DNA from: Litorivicinus sp965656605
Lineage (GTDB): Bacteria > Pseudomonadota > Gammaproteobacteria > Pseudomonadales > Litorivicinaceae
Assembly: GCA_965656605.1 (NCBI GenBank)
Contig: CBFHLC010000009.1
Coordinates: 1 to 54,934 of the forward strand
Reading direction: 5' to 3'
Length of the DNA: 54,934 bases
In this document: positions 32,783-44,300 of the stretch, piece after piece
How the letters are laid out: the number at the start of each line of letters is the position of its first letter
Position numbering within the stretch: the first letter of the stretch is position 1
The notes under the pieces: generated by a model
What the model saw: only the letters and a program-made list of their open reading frames with translations
The model's database searches: none
Told to the model about the DNA's origin: nothing
Made by a program: the position numbers and the translations under genes

Positions 32783-34926
32783 TGTGGTCCCAATAAACCC
32801 AGGAAAGTACGTTGTGCCCAACGCCAAAGTCGGGGGGCGGCCGGTTCACTCGGATGCTTGAAGCGCAGTAAAACTCTTTGCCCCAGCATAGTTTGCTCCA
32901 GGGCTTGGCCGTTGGTTGAGAGCCATGCTCGGGGAGAGACGGACTTCGCAGGCTGGTTGCCCATCGCAGGTTCGGTCAATACCTCGCCACCGAAGGTACT
33001 GGATAGTCTTTCATCCGGTAGGACGTGGGTAGCGGTTTTCACCAGCGTGAAAGAGTCCAGCGGGTTTGAATCGAAAGGGCGTGTTGGATCAATCATCTCT
33101 ATAGACTTCACACCGGTTTCAAAGTCGGCAATCAAGAAACTAGGCAATCCGGTTAACACTTGCCGGTTTCCAATCTCGTCGACCATGCCCAACGGTTGTC
33201 CACGAAAGATCTGTGCGCCTGGTTTAGGCTTGGGTGATGCCCAAAGCCAGGTTCCGGAATATGGCGACGTTAGGTCGGCGTTGGCTATTTGGCGCTCGAG
33301 TTGGCGCATGGATTGTTGAGTGGTTGTCAGCTCTTCGCGGAGCACTTGAGTCAGTCCGGCTTCGGTTCCTGCAACCTGGGCTCGAATCTTCACTTCAATC
33401 GATGACTTTTGCGCTTGTAAAACTGACAGCTCGGTAACGAGTCGCTCAGGTTTCACCGTTGCGATGACCTGTCCTGCGTACACCGTGTCACCGTCGTTGA
33501 CGCGTCTTTCGATTAAAATCCCCTCGGTATCGCTAACACTCTGCACAGTTTTTTCTGGTACTACGATTCCGCTCACTTCTGTGTGTTTGGGCAGCGGAAC
33601 TAGAAAAAGTGCCGCGACGAGGGCTAGGGCTGCCAGTCCCAGTCGCGTGCTGACAATTGTGCGGTAACCGCCGCCGGTGTTCTGGGTCAATTTTTTGAGT
33701 CCGTTGTACAGGGGTTGAAGGATACTGCCGTACAGCGCCCACACAGCCAAAGGTTGCCCTACTAGAGGGTAGTTTTTCATAAGCAGCAGGGCGATGCTGA
33801 AAGAGATGAACAGGCGGTAGCAATACGCTGCGATTGCATAGATCGCCATCCAAACCTGATGTTTAAGCGGCGAGGTTTCATCCGTAACGGTAGGGGGGAG
33901 CCCTAACGCGCGCGTGGTCCAGTGGCCGACGATCGCATTACCCCGATTCCCCAGGTTTGGTGATTGGGTTAGGTCGGCCAGCACATAGTAAGCATCAAAT
34001 CGAAGTAACGGGTTGCCATTGAACAGCAGGCTGCTGATGGTGCAAATAACAATGATGTTAAATGCAATGGCGCGACCCACACCGGGGTCTAATTGAGACC
34101 ACACTAAAATAGCCATCGCGCCAATACCTAATTCCGTCAAAATCCCAGATAGGGCCACCAATGCACGCTTGGCGTGACTAGGGAAGAAATTGCTTTGCGA
34201 AGCATCCACATAGGGAATGGGAATGAACAACAAGAACATCACACCCATTTCGGTGACGTTGCCGCCAAACCTGCGGACACACCAAGCATGTCCAAATTCA
34301 TGAAGGACTTTGACCAGGGGATATGCGAACGCCATTAATATCAGGTTGTCAGGCGCCAGCACGCGGTCTGCTAAATTTCCTGTCAAACCATCCCAGTTTT
34401 GTAATGCAACGTAGCCGGCCAACAGCATTAAGCTGAGCAGAAGCGCAAACCCGACTCGTCCGAATAACAGTCGTGCGACCCACTCGGTGCGATCCAGTAT
34501 CGGGCGCGGGTCGATTAAGGGAATCCGTTGCGAAATCGGTGACTTGATTAGTTGCATCCATTTTTGTTTTTCTTGCTCCCTTTGCAGCTGATGCAGGCGG
34601 CGTGCTTTGGCAGGGCTATCCACTTGGATCAAGTTGCTTTCAAAAAGGCGAGCGATCAGCTCGATGACTTCGTCCTGTGGCGGCAGGTTGGGATGGTTGT
34701 CCTGTGCCATCGCACCCCAAATCGCATCAATGCTTTGCTTTCCATCGAACTGACGCAGCACTTCATAGCCATCCGCAGGCATTCGGAAACTCGAGCCTGA
34801 GGTACGGTCGAACAGCACATACCAAGGTTTCCCCAAATAGTGATGTAGACGCATATCGACTTGCTGACGAAGGCTGGGTTTTAGATCGGAGACTCGGTAC
34901 CAATCACGACTGAGTAGGCTGGCCAT
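32779..34926 (-). CDS. PqqD-like / M50 metalloprotease / HlyD fusion protein
   Basis: A 715-residue fusion. Residues about 1-105 resemble a PqqD/RRE winged-helix peptide-binding domain (GYEVLRQFDGKQSIDAIWGAM). Membrane segments from about 155 hold an M50 (site-2-protease) site: HEFGH at 209-213 and NPLLRFD at 305-311, both with intact metal-ligand residues. More membrane helices follow, the last at about 435-452. The remainder is an HlyD-like periplasmic arm with lipoyl halves (ILIERRVNDGDTVYAGQVI, ADLTSPYSGTWLWA) and a coiled coil of about 60 residues. It lies 6 bases after the GAF-HlyD gene and overlaps the SecA-like gene. Confidence 0.85.
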   Translation of the reverse strand: MASLLSRDWYRVSDLKPSLRQQVDMRLHHYLGKPWYVLFDRTSGSSFRMPADGYEVLRQFDGKQSIDAIWGAMAQDNHPNLPPQDEVIELIARLFESNLIQVDSPAKARRLHQLQREQEKQKWMQLIKSPISQRIPLIDPRPILDRTEWVARLLFGRVGFALLLSLMLLAGYVALQNWDGLTGNLADRVLAPDNLILMAFAYPLVKVLHEFGHAWCVRRFGGNVTEMGVMFLLFIPIPYVDASQSNFFPSHAKRALVALSGILTELGIGAMAILVWSQLDPGVGRAIAFNIIVICTISSLLFNGNPLLRFDAYYVLADLTQSPNLGNRGNAIVGHWTTRALGLPPTVTDETSPLKHQVWMAIYAIAAYCYRLFISFSIALLLMKNYPLVGQPLAVWALYGSILQPLYNGLKKLTQNTGGGYRTIVSTRLGLAALALVAALFLVPLPKHTEVSGIVVPEKTVQSVSDTEGILIERRVNDGDTVYAGQVIATVKPERLVTELSVLQAQKSSIEVKIRAQVAGTEAGLTQVLREELTTTQQSMRQLERQIANADLTSPYSGTWLWASPKPKPGAQIFRGQPLGMVDEIGNRQVLTGLPSFLIADFETGVKSIEMIDPTRPFDSNPLDSFTLVKTATHVLPDERLSSTFGGEVLTEPAMGNQPAKSVSPRAWLSTNGQALEQTMLGQRVLLRFKHPSEPAAPRLWRWAQRTFLGLLGPQ

Positions 34927-34932
34927 AGGAAG

Positions 34933-36699
34933 TTACGGCAACCAGCGCCAGAAAAATAAGGCTAACGATTCAACGATGGGCAGTATCCAAACACGCCAAG
35001 GTGCCGTGGGACCCATTTCTAAGCGAGCAACGCCCTCCATGCCGGGCTCTAAGGTCAGCTGCTCTGGCAGTGTTTCAACTTCGGCAAAAGCCTGGAATAC
35101 CAGTTGTCCATCAATGGGTTCTGAGGATGGGCGATAACGTTGGATCGTCAAACCAATCGTTTGCGAAGGGTCAGCCTTAAGTTTGAGGCTCGCCGGAGCG
35201 CCAACAGCGATTCGGTCAGCATGACGGTTGGGTACACGTAATTCGATTTCAATCGCAGTACTAGGCGACAGGGTCATCAGATTCTCGCCGTAATCAATTC
35301 GGCTGCCGACCCGTTGGCGTAAGTCCCCATCCGCCACTCGCCCGGCCGTTGATGCGACGATGTTGGTGCGATCAATTTGCGAATTGACCAGCTCTAAACG
35401 AGCCAGTACCTCTTCAACTTTGGCCTCGGCGATAGCGGCCTCGCCTCGATTTCGATCGCGCAGTGCGACGGCGGCCTCAGCTTTGTAGCGTGCGATCTGA
35501 GAAAGCAATTCCAAACGCTCCAGGCGAAGTTCGTCATCCCGCATCTTGATGAGCAACTGGCCTGTTTGAACTGGGGTGCCGGGTGAAGCTAAGACGGCCT
35601 CGATGAAACCGTCGGCGGGTGCGGTAATCGCGACCGTGTTGGGATCGGTAACAAATGCATCTGCTCGCACTCGCTCGTCGGTTGATCCAAATATTAGCCA
35701 GCCGATCAATACAAGACCGGCAATTGAAAAAGCCTTCAATAGGTAGTGTTCAGCGCCAAGACACCATTTGGCAGTATTCGCCAAGGTCTGAAGCAATCGT
35801 TTGAATATTCCGGCTTCCGCTTGTCTGATCTGATCGATAGTCGGCTCGGATAAGACCCATAGTGGGCTGAAAGCGCCAATTTCGGTGGCGGTGGTTGGTC
35901 GGTTAAATTGCATCACCACCGCACTGTTGATGTTCCCTTTTGCATCGCTCAGCGGAACGACAACGATGCTGGTGTCCCCATGCAAGCGAGCCAAAACACT
36001 AAAGCTTGGCCCAGGCGGTTCATCCGAGGACCAGTGCAGACTTTTACCCAGCACGATGGCTTCGCTGCCCAGCCCAATGAGGCTTTGGTTGAGTTCAAGT
36101 TTTTGGTCAAATTTGGCGGTCGAGGACGAGACCAGTAGCTCTGTTTTACCTCGCCAGTTACGTCGGATGTAGCTGACTCTGCTGGCTTGTGTTTGCTGTG
36201 CTAGGTGGTTGCAAAATGTATGGGCCGCCAGCTTGCTCGAGTCCGCCTGAAGTAAATCAGCAAGGTTGATAAAGGATTCGGTTTGCGCTTGTTGCGCCGT
36301 CTCCAGGACCCTGAGTTGCTGCTTGATCAGTGCGCCGTAGACCTGTCCAGAAGCCATCTCCAGTTGTTCCATCAACAACTGAACATGCTTGCTCGGAAGT
36401 GTGGTCAGTCCGGCCACCAGCACCCACTGTGTTTGATGGCTGGCCACGGGAATGGCGATGACCTCGGCTAGGCTTTGATCATCGCCATCGAATGGACTGA
36501 GGAGCTTTTTGCCGCTTTGCAGGGCTTGCGATGTGACCACAGCAAAATCGAGAGCAGGCCTGTTTGAGCTGTCTGAGTGTAGCGTGACGAGTTGGCCGTC
36601 CTGCTCGCTGATGATTGAGATGCAAGCTACGCCTGGTAGACGTTTCACCAGCTTGTCACACCAAGCGTTAGTTATTTCCAATTTTGTGGACCCTAGCAA
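34933..36699 (-). CDS. GAF-domain HlyD-family membrane fusion protein
   Basis: A 588-residue protein. The first about 300 residues are cytoplasmic and look like one or two GAF-type sensor domains (VAVIAIPVASHQTQWVLVAG-like strands; SIVVVPLSDAKGNINSAVVM). One membrane helix (AFSIAGLVLIGWLIFG, about 325-340) is followed by an HlyD periplasmic arm: lipoyl half APADGFIEAVLASPGTPVQT, a helical hairpin, the second half NIVASTAGRVADGDLRQRVG and a beta-barrel. A final hydrophobic tail ends VESLALFFWRWLP. The first in-frame start is TTG at 36699 with a weak ribosome-binding site. It is first in the operon. Confidence 0.8.
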   Translation of the reverse strand: MLGSTKLEITNAWCDKLVKRLPGVACISIISEQDGQLVTLHSDSSNRPALDFAVVTSQALQSGKKLLSPFDGDDQSLAEVIAIPVASHQTQWVLVAGLTTLPSKHVQLLMEQLEMASGQVYGALIKQQLRVLETAQQAQTESFINLADLLQADSSKLAAHTFCNHLAQQTQASRVSYIRRNWRGKTELLVSSSTAKFDQKLELNQSLIGLGSEAIVLGKSLHWSSDEPPGPSFSVLARLHGDTSIVVVPLSDAKGNINSAVVMQFNRPTTATEIGAFSPLWVLSEPTIDQIRQAEAGIFKRLLQTLANTAKWCLGAEHYLLKAFSIAGLVLIGWLIFGSTDERVRADAFVTDPNTVAITAPADGFIEAVLASPGTPVQTGQLLIKMRDDELRLERLELLSQIARYKAEAAVALRDRNRGEAAIAEAKVEEVLARLELVNSQIDRTNIVASTAGRVADGDLRQRVGSRIDYGENLMTLSPSTAIEIELRVPNRHADRIAVGAPASLKLKADPSQTIGLTIQRYRPSSEPIDGQLVFQAFAEVETLPEQLTLEPGMEGVARLEMGPTAPWRVWILPIVESLALFFWRWLP

Positions 36700-36824
36700 A
36701 GCGTTGCGATGGAGTTTGAGGCGGGTAGTAGGTTGACCTTGATGTTACAAAGCGGAGCAAGTACCTTGCTATCCGATTTTTAGTACCTCCGCACCTAAGT
36801 GCCTTATCAGGATAGCTTTAACCC
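36700..36824. promoter_or_regulatory. Divergent promoter region of the export locus
   Basis: 125 bases between the minus-strand export operon and the plus-strand TolC-like gene; both must start here. TTAGTACCT (36780-36788) and ACCTAAGTG (36793-36801) lie before the TolC-like gene, and near-copies recur before the giant gene (38258-38266 and 38283-38291). No clear -35/-10 pair stands out. Confidence 0.4.
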
Positions 36825-38186
36825 ATGGTTAAACCAACAATCATAGTCGCAGCCGCGGCCATTTTTTCGGCAAATTCCGTAGCCGCGGGTATGAACACTG
36901 AAATTCGACAGTATATTGCTAACGTCACTCAGGCAGCTCCAGATCAGTCTGCTGCGAGACTGAAGACCGAGGTGGCGGGTTACGAGGTTCGAGAGAATCT
37001 GTCCAACTTTTTGCCTCGAGTGTCCTACACGTACGTCGACTCCAGGACAGACCAGTTGGTGGTATTCACCAGTCAGCAATTAGTTGATGGTAACGAGACG
37101 ACTTTTGATAACACCGAAAGTTACTGGACTGTGTCGCAAACACTGCTCGACGTCCCGAAAATGTGGGAGTTGCAGGGCGCTAAGGTTGGTAAAAAGCGCG
37201 CAAGGGCTGAGGCTGCTTCGACCGAGTTAGGGTTTAAAACAGACGCATTGCAGCTCTACTTCGAAGGCCAAAATGCGTTGGAGAGGGTCCATAGCTCGAA
37301 AGTTCAAGTGGAATATCTATCCGCGCGAGCGGAGCGCGAGAAAGCTGAACTACAGGCGGGCCGCGTAACCCTGTCGACCTACTCGGTGACCCTGTCGTCT
37401 CTGGCAGAGGCGCAGGCTGAATTAGCAGCTTCTAGGTCTTTGTTTGCGTCGGTTCAACAGCAATTTTGTGCGTTGAATAGTTCGATTGACTGCCCCGAGA
37501 TAAAGCCAATGAGTCTGGTGTATCCGACCGAGCGATTGGCGGTGGATTTGCGCGAGTTCGATGACCTATCGGTGCTGCGAAACCCCGAGTTGGTGTCCTT
37601 GGATTTGGGCGTCGATCGGGCGTTATTAGATACCAAGCAAGCTGCCTCTGGATTCGTGCCGACCGTGAATTTTGAATACGAGCGTCGTGTCGATGACAAA
37701 GGGGGGTCGGAGTTCGATGGATCCAGTCAAATCGAAAAGGATATTTACCGTATTACAGCGGTCTTTCGTCCATTCGATGGCGGTCGAAAATTTGCCACGC
37801 TTGCCAAGAAACGAGCGGAGGTCGAGGCGTTGACGGCCGAAAAACAAGTTCGTGAGCGCGAAATCCAATCCGGATTGCGTCGTGCGATTGGTAACGCTCG
37901 GGCGGCTTTAGCCGCAGACAAGTCACTCTCTGACGTGGTTCGTTCGCAAAAAGAGGTGGTCGATTTGGCAAGGTCGCAGGTTAACGCGGGACTCGAGCCG
38001 TTGGACAAAGTGCTAGAGGTTCAGGCTGAGTTGGCTCGATTGCAGGTGGCACAGCATCGAGCTCGCCGTGAGTTTGTTCAAGCGGTGGCGGCTGCTGATG
38101 AGGCGGTTGGAAAGTCATCTCTAAAGAGTCTGACTGTACTTGATCGTCTTGTTGCGGAAGAGGGTGCATTTGGTACGCCCAATTAA
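36825..38186 (+). CDS. TolC-family outer membrane efflux channel
   Basis: A 453-residue protein with signal peptide (MVKPTIIVAAAAIFSANSVAA) and two TolC-type repeats. Each has long helical coiled-coil stretches (ARAEREKAELQAGRVTLSTY; EKQVREREIQSGLRRAIGNA) and short beta strands with aromatic caps, as in outer membrane factors; LEPLDKVLEVQAELARLQVA is the typical C-terminal repeat helix. One odd pair of cysteines (FCALNSSIDC) could bridge a loop. It faces the export operon across a 125-base promoter region and lies 161 bases upstream of the giant gene, so it is the probable exit channel. Confidence 0.88.
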   Translation: MVKPTIIVAAAAIFSANSVAAGMNTEIRQYIANVTQAAPDQSAARLKTEVAGYEVRENLSNFLPRVSYTYVDSRTDQLVVFTSQQLVDGNETTFDNTESYWTVSQTLLDVPKMWELQGAKVGKKRARAEAASTELGFKTDALQLYFEGQNALERVHSSKVQVEYLSARAEREKAELQAGRVTLSTYSVTLSSLAEAQAELAASRSLFASVQQQFCALNSSIDCPEIKPMSLVYPTERLAVDLREFDDLSVLRNPELVSLDLGVDRALLDTKQAASGFVPTVNFEYERRVDDKGGSEFDGSSQIEKDIYRITAVFRPFDGGRKFATLAKKRAEVEALTAEKQVREREIQSGLRRAIGNARAALAADKSLSDVVRSQKEVVDLARSQVNAGLEPLDKVLEVQAELARLQVAQHRARREFVQAVAAADEAVGKSSLKSLTVLDRLVAEEGAFGTPN

Positions 38187-38231
38187 TCGTAAGCGTCTGA
38201 TTTAAAACATTCTAATCAAGCCTCAGATTCG

Positions 38232-38253
38232 GGCGATTTTCCTCCAAATCGCC
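38232..38253 (+). terminator. Perfect hairpin after the TolC-like gene
   Basis: GGCGATTT and AAATCGCC form an 8-bp stem around TCCTCC. The run following is only TTG, so termination may be partial, allowing read-through into the giant gene. Confidence 0.45.
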
Positions 38254-38347
38254 TTGTACCTAAGTGTTATTGAGCTAAACTATTAGTACTTAAATTTCCG
38301 TCGCCTCGGTATCTGCGCAGATGGAATCTAGACTACTAGGAAGGTTC

Positions 38348-41300
38348 ATGAATAAGCCCGCAAACCCTGCCGCACACCGTCGTGTCAAAATTGCTGTTCA
38401 GCCACTTGAACAGCGAATTCTACTATCTGCTGATTTGCTGCCTTGGGTAGCTGATGATCAGAAGCAAGCGATCGAATTGCGGCTCGAGGCAATGCCCGCT
38501 GGATCGATTGTCAATCGCGATGACGACGTCGAATTGGTCGACATCTCTGCGCGATTGGCTGAGCGCAACGAGCTGGTGTTGGTCGATGCGAATGCAGGTG
38601 ATCTGGATCGTTTGGCCGAGCTGTTACAGGCGTCAGGTTATTCCAGTGAAGGTTCCCAGCGGTTTGCGTTTTATGAGTCCCTAGAGGATGCGGTCGCTCT
38701 GATTGAGCAGGCAGAGAACCTAGATGGATTGCATTGGGTGTCGCATGGCTCCGATGCTGGCCTTCAGTTGGGGGACATGCTTCTTGACGCAAACTCAATT
38801 TCTGACCATCCGGGCTTGGTGTCAGCAATTGAAAGTGCGTTGAGCGATGACGGCGATTTGATGCTATACGGTTGTGATCTGGGCTTGGGTCAGTTGCCGG
38901 AGTTGCTGTCGCAGTTGACCGGTGCGGACGTGGCGTCTTCGATCGACTTGACCGGTGACGGGGCGGACGGCGATTGGGTGCTTGAGCGCCATGATGGAAC
39001 CATCGAGACGAGAACACTCAACCTCGAAGGCTCAGGTTTGCTGTTGGCCGCGACTTCGACTCAGGCTGAGTCAATTGCTGATTTGTTGCTCGACAGCGGC
39101 GCTTCCGATGAGCTGGATGCGTTATTGGTCGCACTTAAAGCACCTTTCCAAGCAGGTGGTCAGCTCGAAGGTTTTACACCCAAGCTTGTTGCTGCGGCGG
39201 ACTCGGCTTGGACTTACAACGACGGCTCTGATGATGTGTCGTTTGAGCCGCTGGCGCTACTGAGCAATTCAAGTTTCGAGAATCTGGTTGAACTGGCGGC
39301 GACGTCCGTCTGGAATGTGGCGCGTAATGCGTTGGCAAAGCAGGTCCATGACCGGTTAGACACCAATGACAGTCGAAGTGTTGCGTCGTTCATGAGTGCT
39401 GATCGGACTAGCCTGATTGCCGAGCTAGAGGGCGAGGATTCACGAGAGCTGACCGCTTGGCTTCAGTCATTTGCCTCGAGTCTTGGCGGCTTGGGTGTTG
39501 CTAACACCGAGTTTGTTAGTCAATTGAAAGCTCTGGTTGCCGCTGAGTCTGGAACTTGGAGTACAACTGGCGGCGTCAAGACTTCCCAAGTCGAGGGTGT
39601 AGTAGGCCGCTTGGCCGCCTTGTTTGCAGGCTCAAATGCTTCGGTTTCCTACGTTGCAGACAAGCCGACACTGAACTGGGGGCTTAAAATCGCGTCCGAG
39701 TTAGGCGCTATGCCGGCTGAATTGACTCCGGCCGATTTCGGTGTGCTGGGGCTAGGCGGTCTCGAGGCCAATACAGTGACCCAGACAAGCCAGGCGGAGC
39801 TTGAGTTTGCGGTACGTTTGCCAATGGGTGCGACGGCCGTAGCAGACGAGGCAAGCTATCTTGCCCGAGTTTCGTTCGAACCAGCCGAGGCTGACCGCTT
39901 CCAGAGCTACACAAAAGCGGCACTGCCAGTGAATCCAGTGGTGGATTTGGCGGGGGTCGTTTTAAGCGTGACCTCAACCAGTGCGGGATCTTCTAACTGG
40001 ATCGCCAAGCTACCGCTGGTCTTCTCGGATGCGGAGTTGGCTGATGCGAACTTGCTTGAGTTAGCCAATTCAGCGTTAGCTTCGCGCTTCAATGGCGATT
40101 ACATTTTGGGTGGCGCGGCCGCTTCATCAGTACCGTCTTTCACCTTTGACCGAAACCAAATCACGGGTCAGTCGACGGCGTGGGCCAACGCTCGAGCGCT
40201 GCTCAGTGCCAGCTGGATTGAAGGCTCAACGTTATTCAACTCCATTGAGCGAGGAACGCCTGAGGATCACTTGGTCGGTGATGCGGCTTTCGCACTGTTG
40301 GGCTTACTGCGTGCTCAGTTAGATACGATCAAGCCTTACAATACGACCGATTTTGCTAAATCGAGTGTGCTGGCCGGTGCCAGTGCTGATCAGGTGGCCG
40401 ACTACCAATTGCCTCTGCTTCGCATGGGTGTCGCAGGTACTGCAGACGATGCCGATCCGACTCGAAGCTTACGTACGCTTCCCGAGTTGTTGGGGTTAGG
40501 TACTCAAGACGGCGCGCTTTCATCTCAACTTGAGGCGTTGGCTGATCGCGTTGCCAGTGCTTGGAGTGCGGGTGATGTTTTGAACTCAGCTGAGTTGGCC
40601 AGTCTGGCCAATGACTTGAAGCTAGATCATTCAGAGTTGGCCAATCAAGGATTGGGCGACTTTGATTCTTCTTTGACTGCTTGGGACAGCAATGATGCGG
40701 CGCTTGAGTTGTCTTACAGCGCAGGGTCGTTGGTGGTCAAGCTGAGAGAGCTGACGGTCGAAACCTTGCCCTCAGTGCGCGCATCGCTCGACGAGATTGC
40801 TTTGTTTAGCGGTTTGGGTGAGCAGGTTGCGCATGCCAGAGTGGGTGTCGATTTTGGATTAACTTCGACTCTGGCGGGCGCGGTAACTTACGATCCTTTG
40901 CGGGCGGCCGTGCGCATCCAGCCGTTGTTACCGGGCATCATGCTCGATCTGACCCATGACCTTCCTGGCGCTCCGCAGTTGGTGGCCGACTCGTTGGTCG
41001 CCGAATTCGCACAGATACTCAGTTTGAGTGCAGGTAAGTGGGGCGCGGGCAATACCACCGAGGCGCGCGTTAGTTTCGATTTGCAGTTTTCTGACAGCCG
41101 TGGTTTTGCGGGAACCAAAGCGGCGGGTGCGGCGGCTGCTCTGAGTAAAACTTACGTATTGGGCGCGAGTAACACCGATGGCACTGAATCTGCGTTGGAA
41201 AGCATTCGTTACCTATCGACAGGCGACGCCTTTGCAGCCGAAGCGGACCGGAAGGATCTGACCTTACTTTACCTACGAACTGCCGACGCTGTTTTTGCGG

Positions 41301-44300
41301 ACGCGTTCATGGGCTCGCTCAGTCGAGTTTCGGATCTCAATACCATGGTCCCACTATTGGGATCCTCCCTGCTGGAAGCCGTCACCAATCGCCCAGGTGA
41401 TGACTTGGCCGACTTGCTACAAGGCCAAATTCGGAACTTGCTAAACGCGGCGGGCTCAGACAAAGCCTCCGTTGAAGATCAGGTTGCGGCTATTGAAGGG
41501 CTGGGCAATTACACGGCCTCATACAGCGCCAGCAATGGTGAGCACACGGTTGAGCTGGGTTTTGCGGTTGATGGCCTGATGCCAGCGCTGAATCTGACTT
41601 TCAGTCAGTTGACGGCTCTGACGCTCTTGGGTGCGGCTCAGTCGGTACAACCCCGCTTGACGAGTAAGGCCAAGGCCAAGCTGAAGCTGAAAGAAAATGC
41701 TGCGGGCGAACTGGAGTTTGTAACTGAGTTTGAAAGCACCGCTGACGATTCGTCGTTGACGCCTTTCCAGTTGACGGTGCAGGCCGTGGCGGGTGATACC
41801 TCTCCGGCGGCTCATCAAACTGCGGTGCTGTCAAAGAGTGACACTATCGCCGGGCCGAGCGGTCTAGATTTTGAAATTGACTTGGGCGGTCTGGGTGACC
41901 AACAGGTTACAGACGCGGGCTTTATATTAAGCGTGAAGCTTGATGCTGACGCCTTTGTTGGCACGACATCGCCCGTTATGACGTTGGCCGATTCGTCAAC
42001 TGCACAGTACCTGCTCAGCTTGCCGACCCAGCAAAACGGAGTCGACTACACCCTCAAATACCTGGCCGGTGATTTTACCCAGCTAACGGATGACAGCGCA
42101 CTGACGTGGTTGTTGAACGACGCCGAAGCGGAGTTGCGTCTGGCGATTGAGTCAGCCGAGTCTGATTTCTTTGAGCGTTGGTTGCGTTCGGCCGGTACTG
42201 CGGATAATCCGTTGGTGTCGCTGATGAACTCCAGTGTTGAAACCGATACCGGATTGCAATCCTTCTTTGCGGCTGATTTACCGGTTCTGTCTAGCACCGA
42301 CGAGAACGGTGTCGTAACGCCGCGCTCGTTGATGGATTTGCTTAACAGTGAAGACGCTGATGTGTCGATGGAGCAGTTGCCCGACGCAATTAAAGAGTTG
42401 TTGGACGAGCTTTATGCGCTTACTGCGCCGCAAGTGCCTGAAGATCCGGCCAGCCTAGACGCGCTGGTTGCGCGTTTGGACGCCATGGTTCAAAGCGCAT
42501 CCGTCACTGCACAGTGGTTGTCGCAAAAGCCGTCAGGTATTGAAGCTCCTGCAGTGGACCCAGAAGCGCCGGTTATCAGTGCCGTTGCAGGCCAGGACGC
42601 GAGCAGCGGTGCGGCGTTGCGCGAAGACAGCACGCTCGAATTTGACTTGGGGCTGTCAACGAACATTACCGTGGATGGTCAGGCCGTCACTAAGACGCCG
42701 GCTGAAGGCGATCACGTGGTCATTGTGGTAACTACGCCGACCGGCCAAAAAGTTATATACGACAACGATCCGGACGTTGACAAAGTAGGCCTGCTGATTA
42801 GCGCTTCAGACGTGTCCAACGATTCGTTCCGCGTCAGTTTACCGCCGGGTATTTTGTCGACGTTGGGTACAGGGTCGGCTGATCCAGCAACGGTACCGGC
42901 TGGCCAGTGGATGTCTGGAATTTACGACGTGACGGCTCGCATCGTGTATGCCGATGGCACCCAAAGTGCGAATGCCACGACTCAATTCCGCGTTGCAAAT
43001 ATTGAGAAAGTTGACGGTTCGGGCTTAGATCATCGTACTGATAACGACGCGGGAACGGCGGTCGATGAAGTCCGCTACCGCATGAGCTTGCCCGATCTGA
43101 TCCGAGTGACAGAAAGTGCCGCCAACACCGATGTTGCCGACTTGTTTGGCCTACAACAGTTAATGGGTTGGGATGGCACGGGTACCGTGCCCCTGAGTGT
43201 CACCAAAGCGACCAGTAACTCGGTTCAGTTGTACGCGGCATTGGGCCTAGAAGTCGATTTCGGCGTTAAGCGAAACGGTGCTCAGTACGAGAGCTTTTTC
43301 GAACTTAGTCGCGTTGACGGTACGCTAGAAGGGCGCGCAGTGGACGCCACAGGTGTGCTTGATGCAGCCGACGGTATTACGGTCGAGTTGGCTGACTTCT
43401 ACATTGGCGACCAATTCTTTGTTGATGGCGGCAACGCAAAGTTGCATCTAGACACACGCCTGTCGTTTGTCGCGGGTGACGACCAACAAGACCTGTCGGG
43501 TTCTGCAGCCGGCATCGTTGAGGGCGATGCCCGTTGGATTTTGCCAGCTAAATTTGCTGGTGCCGGTCAAGCCAGTGAAGTGACGTTGAATTTGATGGGC
43601 GACGCGTCTTTGACCGATCAAGCCCGTCTGACGCGTTTCCTGGCAGGTGATCTGAATTCGATCTTACTCGACCAAGACCACAGTCCACGTGACTTGGTCG
43701 CTTTGAACGCCAACCTAGACTTTTCGACTGATGGCGTGGCCGCCGTTCGGGTGCTGGAATCAGCTGCGTTTGATGCGAACGATGGGTTGTTGATTGATGC
43801 CCTATCTGCACAGCTGCCTTACCTAGGTGGTTTAACCCTCGGTGACATTGTTGAAGGTTCGGGTGCGACAACCATAGAAAAGTTCAGCAACGGTTTGGGC
43901 TTGGGCACGGTGTCCAGTGTGCTTTCGCAGATTTCCCTCGACAGCTCGTCGATTGGCGTGGTTCAAACTGCGTTGTTGAATGCGTTAGAAACCTTGGGTG
44001 CCCAGAATAAGGCGTTGCAGACGGTGGGTTACGACGTTCCGCCGGCGGTCGCGTTAAGTTACGACTTGGTCAGCCGCCGATTGGTGATGGACCTCAATCC
44101 GATTTTTGTCGAAAGCGTTGATTTGAAAGCGCAGTTTGATTCGAATGTTGCGGCAGACGCATTGGGCTTGGACGGCGAAACACAAACCAGCTTCTTGCAA
44201 GCCGGCGGCAGTGACCTAAGCGCATCGACCTACTTGTGGATTCGCCCAAGCTTTAGTGTCGCTGTGAGTGCGCCTGATTCCACGACTACGGCGCGCAACA

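Noticed and set aside
30145..38186. Classical type I secretion locus
   Set aside because: HlyD and TolC parts are present but no ABC transporter gene is; a SecA-like ATPase is there instead.
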